Source of the DNA: Streptomyces venezuelae
GTDB taxonomy: Bacteria > Actinomycetota > Actinomycetes > Streptomycetales > Streptomycetaceae
Length of the DNA: 64,000 nucleotides
Assembly: GCF_008642355.1 (NCBI RefSeq)
Contig: NZ_CP029193.1
Coordinates: 6,224,001 to 6,288,000, forward strand
Direction: 5' to 3'
The translations under genes and the position numbers were made by a program. Within the stretch, counting starts at the first letter, position 1. Every line of letters starts with the position of its first letter. A model generated the notes under the pieces. It was not told the origin of the DNA. It searched no databases and saw only the letters and a program-made list of their open reading frames with translations. Of the stretch, positions 45,175-54,065 are shown piece after piece.

Positions 45175-46521
45175 ATGCCCATGGGTCACACGGCCACAGC
45201 CGAGGCCGGCTCCGGCGGCCTGAAAGCGACCGAGCACCGGCTGGCCAACGGCCTGCGCGTGGTGCTCTCGGAGGACCACCTGACCCCGGTCGCCGCGGTC
45301 TGCCTCTGGTACGACGTCGGCTCGCGCCACGAGGTCAAGGGGCGTACCGGCCTTGCTCACCTCTTCGAGCACCTGATGTTCCAGGGTTCGAAGCAGGTGC
45401 ACGGCAATGGCCACTTCGAGCTGGTCCAGGGAGCGGGCGGCTCGCTCAACGGCACGACGAGCTTCGAGCGCACCAACTATTTCGAGACCATGCCCGCACA
45501 CCAGTTGGAGCTGGCCCTCTGGCTCGAGGCCGACCGGATGGGCTCCCTGCTCTCCGCGCTCGACGAGGAGTCGATGGAAAACCAGCGCGACGTCGTCAAG
45601 AACGAGCGCCGCCAGCGCTACGACAACGTTCCCTACGGAACCGCGTTCGAGAAGCTCACCGCCCTCTCCTACCCGGAGGGCCACCCCTACCACCACACGC
45701 CGATCGGCTCCATGGCCGACCTGGACGCGGCCACCCTGGAGGACGCCCGCGCGTTCTTCCGTACGTACTACGCGCCCAACAACGCGGTCCTCTCGGTCGT
45801 CGGCGACATCGACCCGGAGCAGACGCTCGCCTGGGTCGAGAAGTACTTCGGGTCGATTCCCGGCCACGACGGCAAGCAGCCGCCGCGTGACGGTTCCCTG
45901 CCCGAGCGCATCGGCGAGGAGCTGCGCGAGGTCATCGAGGAGGACGTCCCGGCCCGCGCCCTGATGGCCGCCTACCGCCTCCCGGAGGACGGCACGCGCG
46001 CGTGCGACGCGGCCGACCTCGCCCTCACCGTCCTCGGCAGCGGCGAGTCCTCCCGGCTCTACAACCGGCTCGTCCGCAGGGACCGCACCGCGGTCGCCGC
46101 CGGATTCGGCCTGCTGCGTCTCGCCGGGGCGCCCTCGCTCGGCTGGCTGGACGTGAAGACGTCGGGCGACGTCGAGGTCCCCGTCATCGAGGCCGCCGTC
46201 GACGAGGAGCTGGCCCGCTTCGCCGCGGAGGGCCCCACCCCGGAGGAGATGGAGCGCGCCCAGGCACAGCTGGAGCGCGAGTGGCTCGACCGGCTCGGCA
46301 CGGTCGCGGGCCGAGCCGACGAACTGTGCCGGTACGCGGTCCTGTTCGGCGACCCGCAGCTTGCCCTGACGGCCGTACAGCGCGTCCTCGACATCACCGC
46401 GGAGGAGGTCCAGGAGGTCGCCGCGGCCCGCCTGCGCCCCGACAACCGCGCGGTGCTCGTGTACGAGCCCGTGGAAGGCGCCGACGAGGGTGCCGAGGAA
46501 GAACAGGAGGCGGCGAAGTGA
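45175..46521 (+). CDS. M16 metallopeptidase, catalytic subunit
   Basis: A 448-residue M16-family peptidase (insulinase/PqqF type). The inverted zinc motif HLFEH is at residues 62-66, and the distal zinc glutamate is Glu144 in KNERRQRYDN. The second half is the inactive-type M16_C domain with SSRLYNRLVRRDRTAVAAG. It partners with the next gene, which overlaps by 4 bp and lacks the zinc motif. Two-subunit M16 enzymes cleave peptides inside a clamshell; the substrate is unknown. ATG at 45175; ATG at 45181 is an alternative. No signal peptide is seen, so it is probably cytoplasmic. Confidence 0.9.
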   Translation: MPMGHTATAEAGSGGLKATEHRLANGLRVVLSEDHLTPVAAVCLWYDVGSRHEVKGRTGLAHLFEHLMFQGSKQVHGNGHFELVQGAGGSLNGTTSFERTNYFETMPAHQLELALWLEADRMGSLLSALDEESMENQRDVVKNERRQRYDNVPYGTAFEKLTALSYPEGHPYHHTPIGSMADLDAATLEDARAFFRTYYAPNNAVLSVVGDIDPEQTLAWVEKYFGSIPGHDGKQPPRDGSLPERIGEELREVIEEDVPARALMAAYRLPEDGTRACDAADLALTVLGSGESSRLYNRLVRRDRTAVAAGFGLLRLAGAPSLGWLDVKTSGDVEVPVIEAAVDEELARFAAEGPTPEEMERAQAQLEREWLDRLGTVAGRADELCRYAVLFGDPQLALTAVQRVLDITAEEVQEVAAARLRPDNRAVLVYEPVEGADEGAEEEQEAAK

Positions 46522-47903
46522 CCGAGGCCGCGACGATGCAGTTCCACCCCCAGCCCCAGGCCGGCACGGCGAAGCCGTGGGCCTTCCCGGCCCCCGAGCG
46601 CGGCACGCTGCCCAACGGCCTGACCGTCCTGCGCTGCAACCGCCCCGGCCAGCAGGTCGTCGCCGTCGAGGTGCACCTCGAAGCGCCCCTGGACGCCGAA
46701 CCGGAGGGCCTGGACGGCGTCGCCACCATCATGGCGCGGGCCTTCAACGAGGGCACCGACAAGCACTCCGCGGAGGAGTTCGCCGCCGAGCTCGACCGCT
46801 GCGGCGCGACCCTCGACGCGCACGCCGACCACCCGGGCGTGCGGGTCTCCCTCGAGGTGCCGGTCTCCCGCCTCCCGAAGGCGCTCGGCCTGCTCGCCGA
46901 CGCCCTGCGGGCCCCCGCCTTCGAGGACAGCGAGATCGAGCGCCTCGTGCGCAACCGCCTGGACGAGATCCCGCACGAGGCCGCCAACCCGGCCCGCCGC
47001 GCCGCCAAGGAGCTCTCCCGGCAGCTGTTCCCGCCGACGTCGCGCATGTCACGGCCACGCCAGGGCACCGAGGAGACGGTCGCCGCCATCGACTCGGCGG
47101 CGGTGCGCGCCTTCTACGAGAAGTTCGTCCGCCCCGCCACGGCCACGCTCGTCGTCGTCGGCGACCTCGAGGGCACCGACCTGGACGCCGTCCTCGCGGA
47201 CACCGTGGGCGCCTGGACCGGCTCCGCAGGAGAGCCGCGCCCGGTGCCGCCGGTGACCGCCGACGACCGCGGCCGCATCGTCATCGTGGACCGCCCCGGA
47301 GCGGTCCAGACGCAGCTGCTGATCGGCCGGGTCGGCGCCGACCGGCACGACCGCGTCTGGCCGGCCCAGGTCCTCGGCACGTACTGCCTGGGCGGCACCC
47401 TCACCTCGCGCCTGGACCGGGTCCTGCGCGAGGAGAAGGGATACACCTACGGTGTACGGGCGTTCAGCCAGGTCCTGCGCTCCGCCCCGGACGGGACGGG
47501 CGCCGCGATGCTCGCCATCAGCGGCTCCGTGGACACCCCGAACACGGGCCCGGCGCTGGACGACCTCTGGAAGGTGCTGCGCACCCTCGCCGCCGAGGGG
47601 CTCACCGACGCCGAGCGCGACGTGGCCGTGCAGAACCTGGTGGGCGTGGCCCCTCTCAAGTACGAGATGGCGGCCTCCGTCGCGGCGACGCTCGCCGACC
47701 AGGTCGAGCAGAACCTGCCGGACGACTTCCAGGCGCAGCTGTACCGGCAGCTGGCCGCCACGGGCACCGTGGAGGCCACCGCGGCGGTCGTGAACGCCTT
47801 CCCGGTCGACCGTCTGGTGACGGTCCTCGTCGGGGACGCCGCGCAGATCGAGGAGCCCGTCAGGGCGCTCGGGATCGGTGAAGTCAGCGTGGTCACCGGC
47901 TGA
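46518..47903 (+). CDS. M16 peptidase-like protein, non-catalytic subunit
   Basis: A 461-residue M16 homolog without HxxEH: the equivalent stretch reads MARAFNEGTDKHSAEEFAAEL. The substrate-binding half is kept, with GGTLTSRLDRVLREEKGYTYGVRAF, the Arg/Tyr pair used by M16 partner subunits to hold substrate. This is the usual arrangement of alpha/beta mitochondrial-type and bacterial paired M16 peptidases. GTG 46518 overlaps the upstream stop (GTGA), which favours equal production of the two subunits. A hairpin terminator follows 18 bp after the stop. Confidence 0.88.
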   Translation: MTEAATMQFHPQPQAGTAKPWAFPAPERGTLPNGLTVLRCNRPGQQVVAVEVHLEAPLDAEPEGLDGVATIMARAFNEGTDKHSAEEFAAELDRCGATLDAHADHPGVRVSLEVPVSRLPKALGLLADALRAPAFEDSEIERLVRNRLDEIPHEAANPARRAAKELSRQLFPPTSRMSRPRQGTEETVAAIDSAAVRAFYEKFVRPATATLVVVGDLEGTDLDAVLADTVGAWTGSAGEPRPVPPVTADDRGRIVIVDRPGAVQTQLLIGRVGADRHDRVWPAQVLGTYCLGGTLTSRLDRVLREEKGYTYGVRAFSQVLRSAPDGTGAAMLAISGSVDTPNTGPALDDLWKVLRTLAAEGLTDAERDVAVQNLVGVAPLKYEMAASVAATLADQVEQNLPDDFQAQLYRQLAATGTVEATAAVVNAFPVDRLVTVLVGDAAQIEEPVRALGIGEVSVVTG

Positions 47904-47920
47904 GCGGCGGACAGCTGACA

Positions 47921-47956
47921 GGACCCCGGTGGACCGTTTCGGCCGCCGGGGTCCTC
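47921..47956 (+). terminator. Terminator after the M16 pair
   Basis: AGGACCCCGG and CCGGGGTCCT pair around a 16-nt loop, 18 bp after the stop. CATATG follows. Confidence 0.7.
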
Positions 47957-48106
47957 ATATGTCCGGATTCATATGCTGGTTGCCTGTCTGCCGTGTGGCG
48001 TGCGCTACAAAAGTCGCGTTCTGTTTGTCGATTGAAAGGCGATCCGCTTAGCGTCGACCCGGCTGTCCGTCGCGCAGTACGCCGCATCCGCGGCACCGGG
48101 CAGTCA

Positions 48107-48246
48107 TCGCCGAGTCCCCGTACGGCGCGAGCCAGGGGAGCCGGGGACCCACATGTCCCCTGGGGTGAATCGGGAACCTTGCCGCGAGGCGAGGGACTCG
48201 TAGGAGACCTTCCTGCTCCGAACCCGTCAGCTAACCCGGTAGGCGA
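48107..48246 (+). ncRNA. ydaO/yuaA c-di-AMP riboswitch
   Basis: The conserved blocks of this riboswitch are all present: closing stem TCGCC/GGCGA, AGGGGAGCCGGGGACC, GGGGTGAATC, a GGGACT segment and CCGAACCCGTCAGCTAACCC before GGTAGGCGA. In Streptomyces it controls cell-wall hydrolase genes, and c-di-AMP binding turns expression off. It ends 27 bp before the M23 peptidase gene. Confidence 0.93.
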
Positions 48247-48272
48247 GAGGGAAGGAAAGGAACACCCGCCAC

Positions 48273-49076
48273 ATGGCGTTCACCCGTGCCACCGGGAAGC
48301 ACCGTCGTCCGAGCCGCATGACGCGGACCACCGCGAACGTCGCGGGTGTCGCGGCGCTCACCACCACCGGTGTCATCGGAGGCCTCGCCGGCCCCGCGCT
48401 CGCCGCCGCCGACGAAGCGGCCGTGGAGCACACCGGTCTCACCCAGGCGATATCCGTCGGCGACTCGCTCGCCGAGAGCATCGACGCGCAGGCCGCCGCT
48501 CAGCGCCAGGCCGCCGACGACGCCGCGGCCGCCAAGAAGGCGGAAGAGGCGGCCAAGAAGAAGGCCGCCGAGGAGAAGCGCAAGGCCGAGGCCGAGGCCA
48601 AGGCGAAGGCCAAGAAGGAGCGCGAGGCGAAGGAGCGCGCCGCCCGCGAGGCCGAGCGCAAGCGCCTGAACACCTACGTCTCCCCGATCTCCGGCTCGTA
48701 CGTCTCCACCGGCTACCAGACCGGCGGCGCCATGTGGTCCTCCGGCAGCCACACCGGGGTCGACTTCCACGCCGCCTCCGGCACCTCGGTCCACGCGGTC
48801 GGCTCCGGCACCGTCGTCGAGGCCGGCTGGGGCGGTGCCTACGGCAACAACGTGGTCATCAAGATGAACGACGGCACGTACACCCAGTACGGCCACATGT
48901 CGTCCCTCAGCGTCACCGTCGGCCAGACGGTCACCCCGGGCCAGCAGATCGGCCTCTCCGGCTCCACGGGCAACTCCAGCGGCCCGCACCTCCACTTCGA
49001 GGCCCGCACCGGCGCGGACTACGGCTCGGACATCGACCCGGTCTCGTACCTGCGCTCGCACGGCGTCAACGTCTGA
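48273..49076 (+). CDS. Secreted M23 (LytM-type) peptidase with coiled coil
   Basis: A 267-residue exported protein. A twin-arginine-rich start and hydrophobic segment (GVAALTTTGVIGGLAGPALAAA, landmarks residues 25-46) form the signal peptide. A highly charged Ala/Lys/Glu coiled coil covers about 70-130. The M23 domain has SGSHTGVDFHAASGT (zinc His and Asp), the YGHMSSL region and GPHLHFEART (zinc His). It should cut peptide cross-links in peptidoglycan during growth or sporulation. The c-di-AMP riboswitch upstream fits the role of that nucleotide in wall and osmotic control. Confidence 0.93.
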   Translation: MAFTRATGKHRRPSRMTRTTANVAGVAALTTTGVIGGLAGPALAAADEAAVEHTGLTQAISVGDSLAESIDAQAAAQRQAADDAAAAKKAEEAAKKKAAEEKRKAEAEAKAKAKKEREAKERAAREAERKRLNTYVSPISGSYVSTGYQTGGAMWSSGSHTGVDFHAASGTSVHAVGSGTVVEAGWGGAYGNNVVIKMNDGTYTQYGHMSSLSVTVGQTVTPGQQIGLSGSTGNSSGPHLHFEARTGADYGSDIDPVSYLRSHGVNV

Positions 49077-49102
49077 CCGACGCGGCCCACGCAGAACCGC
49101 AC

Positions 49103-49137
49103 CGAAAGCCCCGGCTCCCCGTGAGCCGGGGCTTTCG
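49103..49137 (+). terminator. Terminator after the M23 peptidase gene
   Basis: Perfect 15-base arms CGAAAGCCCCGGCTC and complement around a 5-nt loop, 27 bp after the stop. Confidence 0.85.
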
Positions 49138-49293
49138 CCGTTCACGGCCGCCATGTGCAGGGCCACCGCGGTCTTGGCCAAAAGATATCCATGAATTCAG
49201 GGCCGCCGTCGGAAATTCCGGTGCCTGCAATAGAGTCACGGAACGAGCGTCGGTCGACCGCGTTGCGCGGGGATCAAAAGCGGAGGTCCGGTC

Positions 49294-49980
49294 ATGCGCG
49301 TTCCCGCGCACTCTGTATGCACGGCCATTCGGGACGACATAGTCGCCGGTGTGTACGCAAGGGGCGGAAAGCTCACCGAGGAACTCCTCGCGCGTCGCTA
49401 CGGAGTCTCCCGCGTCCCCGTGCGCGAGGCCCTGCGCACTCTGGAGGCCGAGGGCTTCGTCGTGACCCGCAGACACGCGGGCGCGTGCGTCGCCGAGCCG
49501 ACGGAGCAGGAGGCCGCGGACCTCCTGGAGGTCAGGACGCTGCTCGAACCGCTCGCCGCGGCCCGCGCCGCGCAGCGCCGCACGGACGCCCACCTGAAAG
49601 TCCTGCGGGGACTCGTCAGGCTGGGCCAGGAGCGCGCCAGGAGCGGCCTGGGGGAGGATCTGCGCTCCCTGGGCGGCTGGTTCCACGAGACGCTCGCCCA
49701 GGCGTCCGGCAGCCCCGGCCTCACGGCGCTGCTCACCCCGCTCCGGCACAAGATTGCCTGGATGTACGTCGTGGAGCGCTCGGCGGCGCCGGGCGAGTCC
49801 TGGTCCGAGCATGCGGCGATCGTCGACGCGGTCGCCCGCGGGGACGCGCAGCGGGCGAGGACGCTGACGGCGGCGCACGTCGAACGGACGCGCGCGTCCC
49901 ACCGACTCCGTCCCGCGCACGGGAGCGGCCGTGTGAGGGATCCGCAACATCCCGTAAACACGATGAGTCTCCACAATTAA
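49294..49980 (+). CDS. GntR-family regulator (FCD group)
   Basis: A 228-residue GntR regulator. The winged helix is at about residues 5-70 (IRDDIVAGVYARGGKLTEELLARRYGVSRVPVREALRTLEAEGFV in pieces). The FCD ligand-binding domain follows, with LEVRTLLEPLAAARAA, WFHETLAQASG and WSEHAAIVDAVARGDAQRA. The metal-ligand histidines of this group look present. It stands alone between two terminators, upstream of the convergent HPr gene, so its target is not obvious. ATG 49294 after GGAGG. Confidence 0.87.
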   Translation: MRVPAHSVCTAIRDDIVAGVYARGGKLTEELLARRYGVSRVPVREALRTLEAEGFVVTRRHAGACVAEPTEQEAADLLEVRTLLEPLAAARAAQRRTDAHLKVLRGLVRLGQERARSGLGEDLRSLGGWFHETLAQASGSPGLTALLTPLRHKIAWMYVVERSAAPGESWSEHAAIVDAVARGDAQRARTLTAAHVERTRASHRLRPAHGSGRVRDPQHPVNTMSLHN

Positions 49981-50076
49981 CGGAGGCGCCGTATAAAAGA
50001 ATATCCGGATACCTGGGTATCCGGTGATGCGCGTGAAAGATTCGGCTCAGTCACGCGCACATATACGTCGACTCAT

Positions 50077-50120
50077 ACGTCGATGGGGTCACCCGGAATT
50101 CCGGGTGACCCCATCGACGT
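50077..50120. terminator. Perfect 44-bp palindrome between gntR and ptsH
   Basis: Twenty-two-base arms meet at CCGGAA/TTCCGG (50077-50098 and 50099-50120). It lies in the convergent gap, 17 bp from the HPr stop. It is the likely bidirectional terminator. Confidence 0.85.
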
Positions 50121-50137
50121 AATGCGAGGAACGTGTC

Positions 50138-50419
50138 CTAGACCGTCTCCGGAAGCTCCTCGAGCCCCTCGGCGACCAGCTTCGCCAGACGGTCGAGGGC
50201 GGCGTCGGCACCCTCGGCGTCGGAGGCGAGCACGATCTCTTCGCCGCCCTGGGCGCCCAGGCCGAGCACCGCGAGCATCGAAGCGGCGTTGACCGGGTTG
50301 CCGTCGGCCTTGGCGATCGTCACGGGGACGCCGGCGGCCGTGGCCGCGCGGACGAAGATGGAGGCGGGTCGGGCGTGAAGGCCCTCGGCCCAGCCGACGT
50401 TGACGCGGCGCTCAGCCAT
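50138..50419 (-). CDS. ptsH: Phosphocarrier protein HPr of the PTS
   Basis: A 93-residue HPr. The phosphorylated histidine is His15 in EGLHARPAS, and the regulatory-serine region reads PVNAASMLAVLGLGAQGG. It passes phosphate from enzyme I to sugar-specific enzyme II proteins, for N-acetylglucosamine and fructose in Streptomyces. The gene stands alone, without ptsI, as in S. coelicolor. ATG 50419 has AAGGG-type bases upstream; the frame is open 27 bp further. Confidence 0.95.
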   Translation of the reverse strand: MAERRVNVGWAEGLHARPASIFVRAATAAGVPVTIAKADGNPVNAASMLAVLGLGAQGGEEIVLASDAEGADAALDRLAKLVAEGLEELPETV

Positions 50420-50574
50420 GTGTTGCTGCCCTTCCAGGTGTCTCACACTTGTCTAGACCAGTGTCTCATGCCGTCGCGGGTGCTCTGCCGGGCAGAGGTC
50501 CCGGGCCGGGCCGTCCTTCGACCCGTCCTAGCCTGCCCCGGCCCGAGCGGCCGCGCGACCCGTACCCTGGCCCC

Positions 50575-53427
50575 ATGCAGACCCCGTCGGATCAGCAGGA
50601 TCGGCACGACTACCCGTCGCACTGGGAAGCCGATGTGGTGCTGCGCGACGGAGGCACCGCCCGCATCAGGCCCATCACGGCCGAGGACGCGGACCGCCTG
50701 GTCAGCTTCTACGAACAGGTCTCGGACGAGTCGAAGTACTACCGTTTCTTCGCGCCCTACCCACGGCTGTCCGCCAAGGACGTGCACCGCTTCACCCACC
50801 ACGACCAGGTGGACCGGGTGGGACTCGCGGCCACCGTCGGCGGTGAGTTCATCGCCACCGTGCGCTACGACCGCATCGACGAACGCGGCATGGCCGCCAG
50901 CGCGCCCGCCGACGAGGCCGAGGTCGCCTTCCTCGTGCAGGACGCCCACCAGGGCAGGGGTGTCGCCTCCACGCTCCTCGAACACATCGCAGCCGTCGCC
51001 AGGGAACGCGGCATCCGCCGCTTCGCCGCCGAGGTGCTGCCCGCGAACACCAAGATGATCAAGGTCTTCACGGACGCGGGCTATCAGCAGAAGCGCAGCT
51101 TCGAGGACGGCGTCGTACGCCTGGAGTTCGACCTGGAGCCCACCGACCGCTCGCTCGCCGTGCAGCGCGCCCGCGAACAGCGCGCCGAGGGACGGTCCGT
51201 GCAGCGGCTCCTCACCCCGGGGTCGGTCGCGGTGATCGGGGTGGGCCGGGTGCCTGGCGGGGTGGGCCGCAGCGTCCTGAACAACCTCCAGGAGTCCGGT
51301 TACACCGGGCGTCTGTACGCGGTGAACAGTGCCTTCGTAGAGGACGATCGGGAGGGTGCGGACATCGACGGGGTGCCCGCGCACCGCTCCGTGGCCGACA
51401 TCGAGGAGCCGGTCGACCTCGCGGTGATCTCCGTGCCCGCCGACCGCGTCCCGCAGGCCGTCGCCGAGTGCGGGGAGCGCGGAGTGCGCGGCCTCGTGGT
51501 GCTGTCCGCCGGATACGCGGAGAGCGGCGTCGAGGGGCGCGAGCGGCAGCGCGAACTCGTACGCCAGGCCCGGTCCTACGGCATGCGCATCATCGGCCCG
51601 AACGCCTTCGGTGTCATCAACACCTCTCCGGAGACACGGCTCAACGCCTCGCTCGCCCCGCAGTCCCCCGCGCGGGGCCGCATCGGCCTGTTCACCCAGT
51701 CCGGCGCCATCGGCATCGCCCTGCTCTCGGGACTGCACCGCCGGGGCGCGGGCCTCTCCACCTTCGTCGGCTCCGGCAACCGCGCGGACGTGTCCGGCAA
51801 CGACCTCCTCCAGTACTGGTTCGAGGACCCCGACACCGACGTCACGCTGATGTACCTGGAGACGATCGGCAACCCGCGCAAGTTCACCCGCCTCGCACGC
51901 CGTTCGGCGACCACCAAGCCGCTGGTCGTCGTCCAGGGCGCCCGGCACAGCGGTATCGCGCCGACCGGCCACGCCGTCCAGGCGACCCGGCTGCCGCACG
52001 CCACGGTCTCGGCACTGCTGCGCCAGGCGGGCGTCATCCGCGTCGACACCGTCACCGAGATGGTCGACGCGGGACTCCTGCTCGCGGGCCAGCCGCTGCC
52101 GTCCGGTCCCCGCGTGGCCATCCTCGGGAACTCCGAGTCCCTCGGCCTCCTCACGTACGACGCGTGCGTCGCCGACGGGCTGCGGCCGCAGCGGCCCCGC
52201 GACCTCACGACCGGGGCCACTCCCGCCGACTTCCGCACCGCGCTCACCGAGGCCCTGTCGGGCGACGGCTGCGACGCGGTGATCGTCAACGCGATCCCCT
52301 GGGTGGGGGAGGATGGCGCCACGACCGATCCCGAGACGCTCGCCACGGAGCTGCGCGCGGCGGCGGCCGGCTGCCCGGCGAAGCCGGTGGCCGTCGTGCA
52401 CGTCGAGCTCGGCGGTCTCGCCGAGGCACTCGCCGCGGCGACCAGTACGGGTCCCGACGCGCCCGCTCCGCCCACCGGCAGGGAGCCGGAGGCACCGGCC
52501 GCCGGGGAGCCGCCGGCTCCGGAAACCCAGTCCCCCCAGGCGCCCGCCCCCGACCAGTACCGCATCCCCGCCTACCCCGCCGCCGAGCGCGCCGTCCGCG
52601 CCCTCTCCGAAGCCGTCAAGTACGCGCAGTGGCGCCGCGAGGCCGCCGAGCCCGGCCGGGTCCACGAGTACGACGACATCGACGAGCACGGCGCGGCGGC
52701 ACGCATCGAGGAACTGCTCGCCGCGGACGGCGACCCGCGCGGGCTCACCCTCGCCCCGGCCGACGCCCACGAGCTGCTCGGGCGGTACGGCATCCACGTA
52801 CGGCCAGCACTTCCCGCGCCCGGCCCCGACGCGGCGGCGGACGCCGCGCGGACCATCGGCTACCCCGTGGCCCTGAAGACCACGGCCCCGCACCTGCGCC
52901 ACCGCGCCGACCTCGGCGGCGTGCGCCTCGACCTCACCGACGAGGAGCAACTGCGGCGGGCGTACCAGGAGCTGACGGACGCGTTCGGCAAACCCGCCGA
53001 GCTGCGGCCCGTCGTGCAGGGCATGGTGCCGCGCGGGGTCGACACCGTGGTCCGCGCGGTCATCGATCCGGCGGCCGGAGCGGTGCTCTCCTTCGGCCTC
53101 GCGGGCGCGGCGTCCGAGCTGCTCGGCGACACCGCCCACCGCCTCGTCCCGGTCACCGACCGCGAGGCGGGCTCGCTGATCCGGTCCATCAGGACCGCGC
53201 CGCTCCTGTTCGGCTGGCGCGGTTCGGCGCCCGTCGACACCCCTGCCCTCGAAGAACTCCTCCAGCGGGTCTCCCGGCTCGTCGACGACCACCCGGAGGT
53301 GGTCGGCGTCTCCCTGGAACCCGTCGTCGTCGCCCAGCGCGGCCTCTCCGTGCTGGACGCCTCCGTGCGGCTCGCGCCCCCGCCCGCCCGCGACGACCTG
53401 GGCCCGCGGACCCTTCCCGGCTACTGA
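50575..53427 (+). CDS. GNAT acetyltransferase fused to NDP-forming acyl-CoA synthetase (Pat-like)
   Basis: A 950-residue fusion. Residues about 20-195 are a GNAT domain (RIRPITAEDADRLVSFYEQVSDESKYYRFF; acetyl-CoA loop HQGRGVASTLL). About 215-660 is the CoA-binding/ligase part of an NDP-forming acyl-CoA synthetase (SVAVIGVGRVPGGVGRSVLNNL, IIGPNAFGVINT, TQSGAIGIALL, GHAVQAT with a His at the expected phospho-site). A Pro/Ala-rich linker follows, then an ATP-grasp domain (LLGRYGIHVRPALP, GYPVALKTTAPHLRHRADLGGV). Related Pat proteins acetylate lysines, for example of acetyl-CoA synthetase. The order here is GNAT first, then synthetase. Confidence 0.9.
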   Translation: MQTPSDQQDRHDYPSHWEADVVLRDGGTARIRPITAEDADRLVSFYEQVSDESKYYRFFAPYPRLSAKDVHRFTHHDQVDRVGLAATVGGEFIATVRYDRIDERGMAASAPADEAEVAFLVQDAHQGRGVASTLLEHIAAVARERGIRRFAAEVLPANTKMIKVFTDAGYQQKRSFEDGVVRLEFDLEPTDRSLAVQRAREQRAEGRSVQRLLTPGSVAVIGVGRVPGGVGRSVLNNLQESGYTGRLYAVNSAFVEDDREGADIDGVPAHRSVADIEEPVDLAVISVPADRVPQAVAECGERGVRGLVVLSAGYAESGVEGRERQRELVRQARSYGMRIIGPNAFGVINTSPETRLNASLAPQSPARGRIGLFTQSGAIGIALLSGLHRRGAGLSTFVGSGNRADVSGNDLLQYWFEDPDTDVTLMYLETIGNPRKFTRLARRSATTKPLVVVQGARHSGIAPTGHAVQATRLPHATVSALLRQAGVIRVDTVTEMVDAGLLLAGQPLPSGPRVAILGNSESLGLLTYDACVADGLRPQRPRDLTTGATPADFRTALTEALSGDGCDAVIVNAIPWVGEDGATTDPETLATELRAAAAGCPAKPVAVVHVELGGLAEALAAATSTGPDAPAPPTGREPEAPAAGEPPAPETQSPQAPAPDQYRIPAYPAAERAVRALSEAVKYAQWRREAAEPGRVHEYDDIDEHGAAARIEELLAADGDPRGLTLAPADAHELLGRYGIHVRPALPAPGPDAAADAARTIGYPVALKTTAPHLRHRADLGGVRLDLTDEEQLRRAYQELTDAFGKPAELRPVVQGMVPRGVDTVVRAVIDPAAGAVLSFGLAGAASELLGDTAHRLVPVTDREAGSLIRSIRTAPLLFGWRGSAPVDTPALEELLQRVSRLVDDHPEVVGVSLEPVVVAQRGLSVLDASVRLAPPPARDDLGPRTLPGY

Positions 53428-53477
53428 GGCGCCCGTGGGGCACCGTGCGCCCCGCGCCGGGCCGTAGGATGGACGGC

Positions 53478-54065
53478 ATGGCAAAGACCGGTACGACGAC
53501 CCAGGGGCTGCGCGCGGCGATCGAGCGCAGCGGCTACTACCCGGCCCTCGTGGCCGAGGCGGTGGAGGCCGCGATCGGCGGCGAGGCCATCGGGTCCTAC
53601 CTGGTCCACCAGGAGACGACGTTCGACGCCAACGAAGTGCGCCGGCACGTCACCGTCCTCGTCCTGACCGGCACGCGCTTCATCGTCAGCCACACCGACG
53701 AACAGGCGGCGGACAGCACGTCCCCGACGCCGTACGCGACGACCTCCACGGAGTCCGTCAAGATCGGCCGCATCTCCTCGGTCGTGGTCAGCCGCGTCGT
53801 CGCCAACCCCGAGAAGTACGTCCCCGGGACGCCGCCCCGCGAGGTCGTCCTGACCATCGGCTGGGGCGCCGTGTCGCGCCTCGACCTGGAGCCTGCCGCC
53901 TGCGGCGACCCCAACTGCGAGGCCGACCACGGGTACACGGGCAGCTCGACCGCCGACGACCTCAGCCTGCGCGTCAGCGAGGCGGGCGACGGCCCCGACA
54001 CCGTGCGGCAGACCCTCGCCTTCGCCCAGGCCCTGTCCGAGGCGACCGCGGACAACGCCCGCTGA
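53478..54065 (+). CDS. DUF5998 protein
   Basis: A 195-residue actinobacterial protein of unknown function that fits DUF5998: LRAAIERSGYYPALVAEAVEAAIGGE at the start, VTVLVLTGTRFIVSHTDE, then SSVVVSRVVANPEKY and a region with two cysteines in CGDPNCEADHGYTG. The central strands resemble a PH-like or beta-barrel fold. It overlaps the next gene by one base (TGATG), so the two are coupled. ATG 53478 chosen; ATG 53469 lies nine bases upstream. Confidence 0.82.
   Translation: MAKTGTTTQGLRAAIERSGYYPALVAEAVEAAIGGEAIGSYLVHQETTFDANEVRRHVTVLVLTGTRFIVSHTDEQAADSTSPTPYATTSTESVKIGRISSVVVSRVVANPEKYVPGTPPREVVLTIGWGAVSRLDLEPAACGDPNCEADHGYTGSSTADDLSLRVSEAGDGPDTVRQTLAFAQALSEATADNAR

Noticed and set aside
42281..45223. 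A 980-codon plus-strand open frame opposite parC
   Set aside because: It mirrors parC codons and has no domain; parC on the minus strand has the catalytic Tyr and all gyrase-fold motifs.
50443..53484. A 1013-codon minus-strand open frame opposite the GNAT/acyl-CoA synthetase
   Set aside because: Gly/Arg/Val/Asp-rich shadow without motifs; the plus strand encodes a recognised multi-domain protein.
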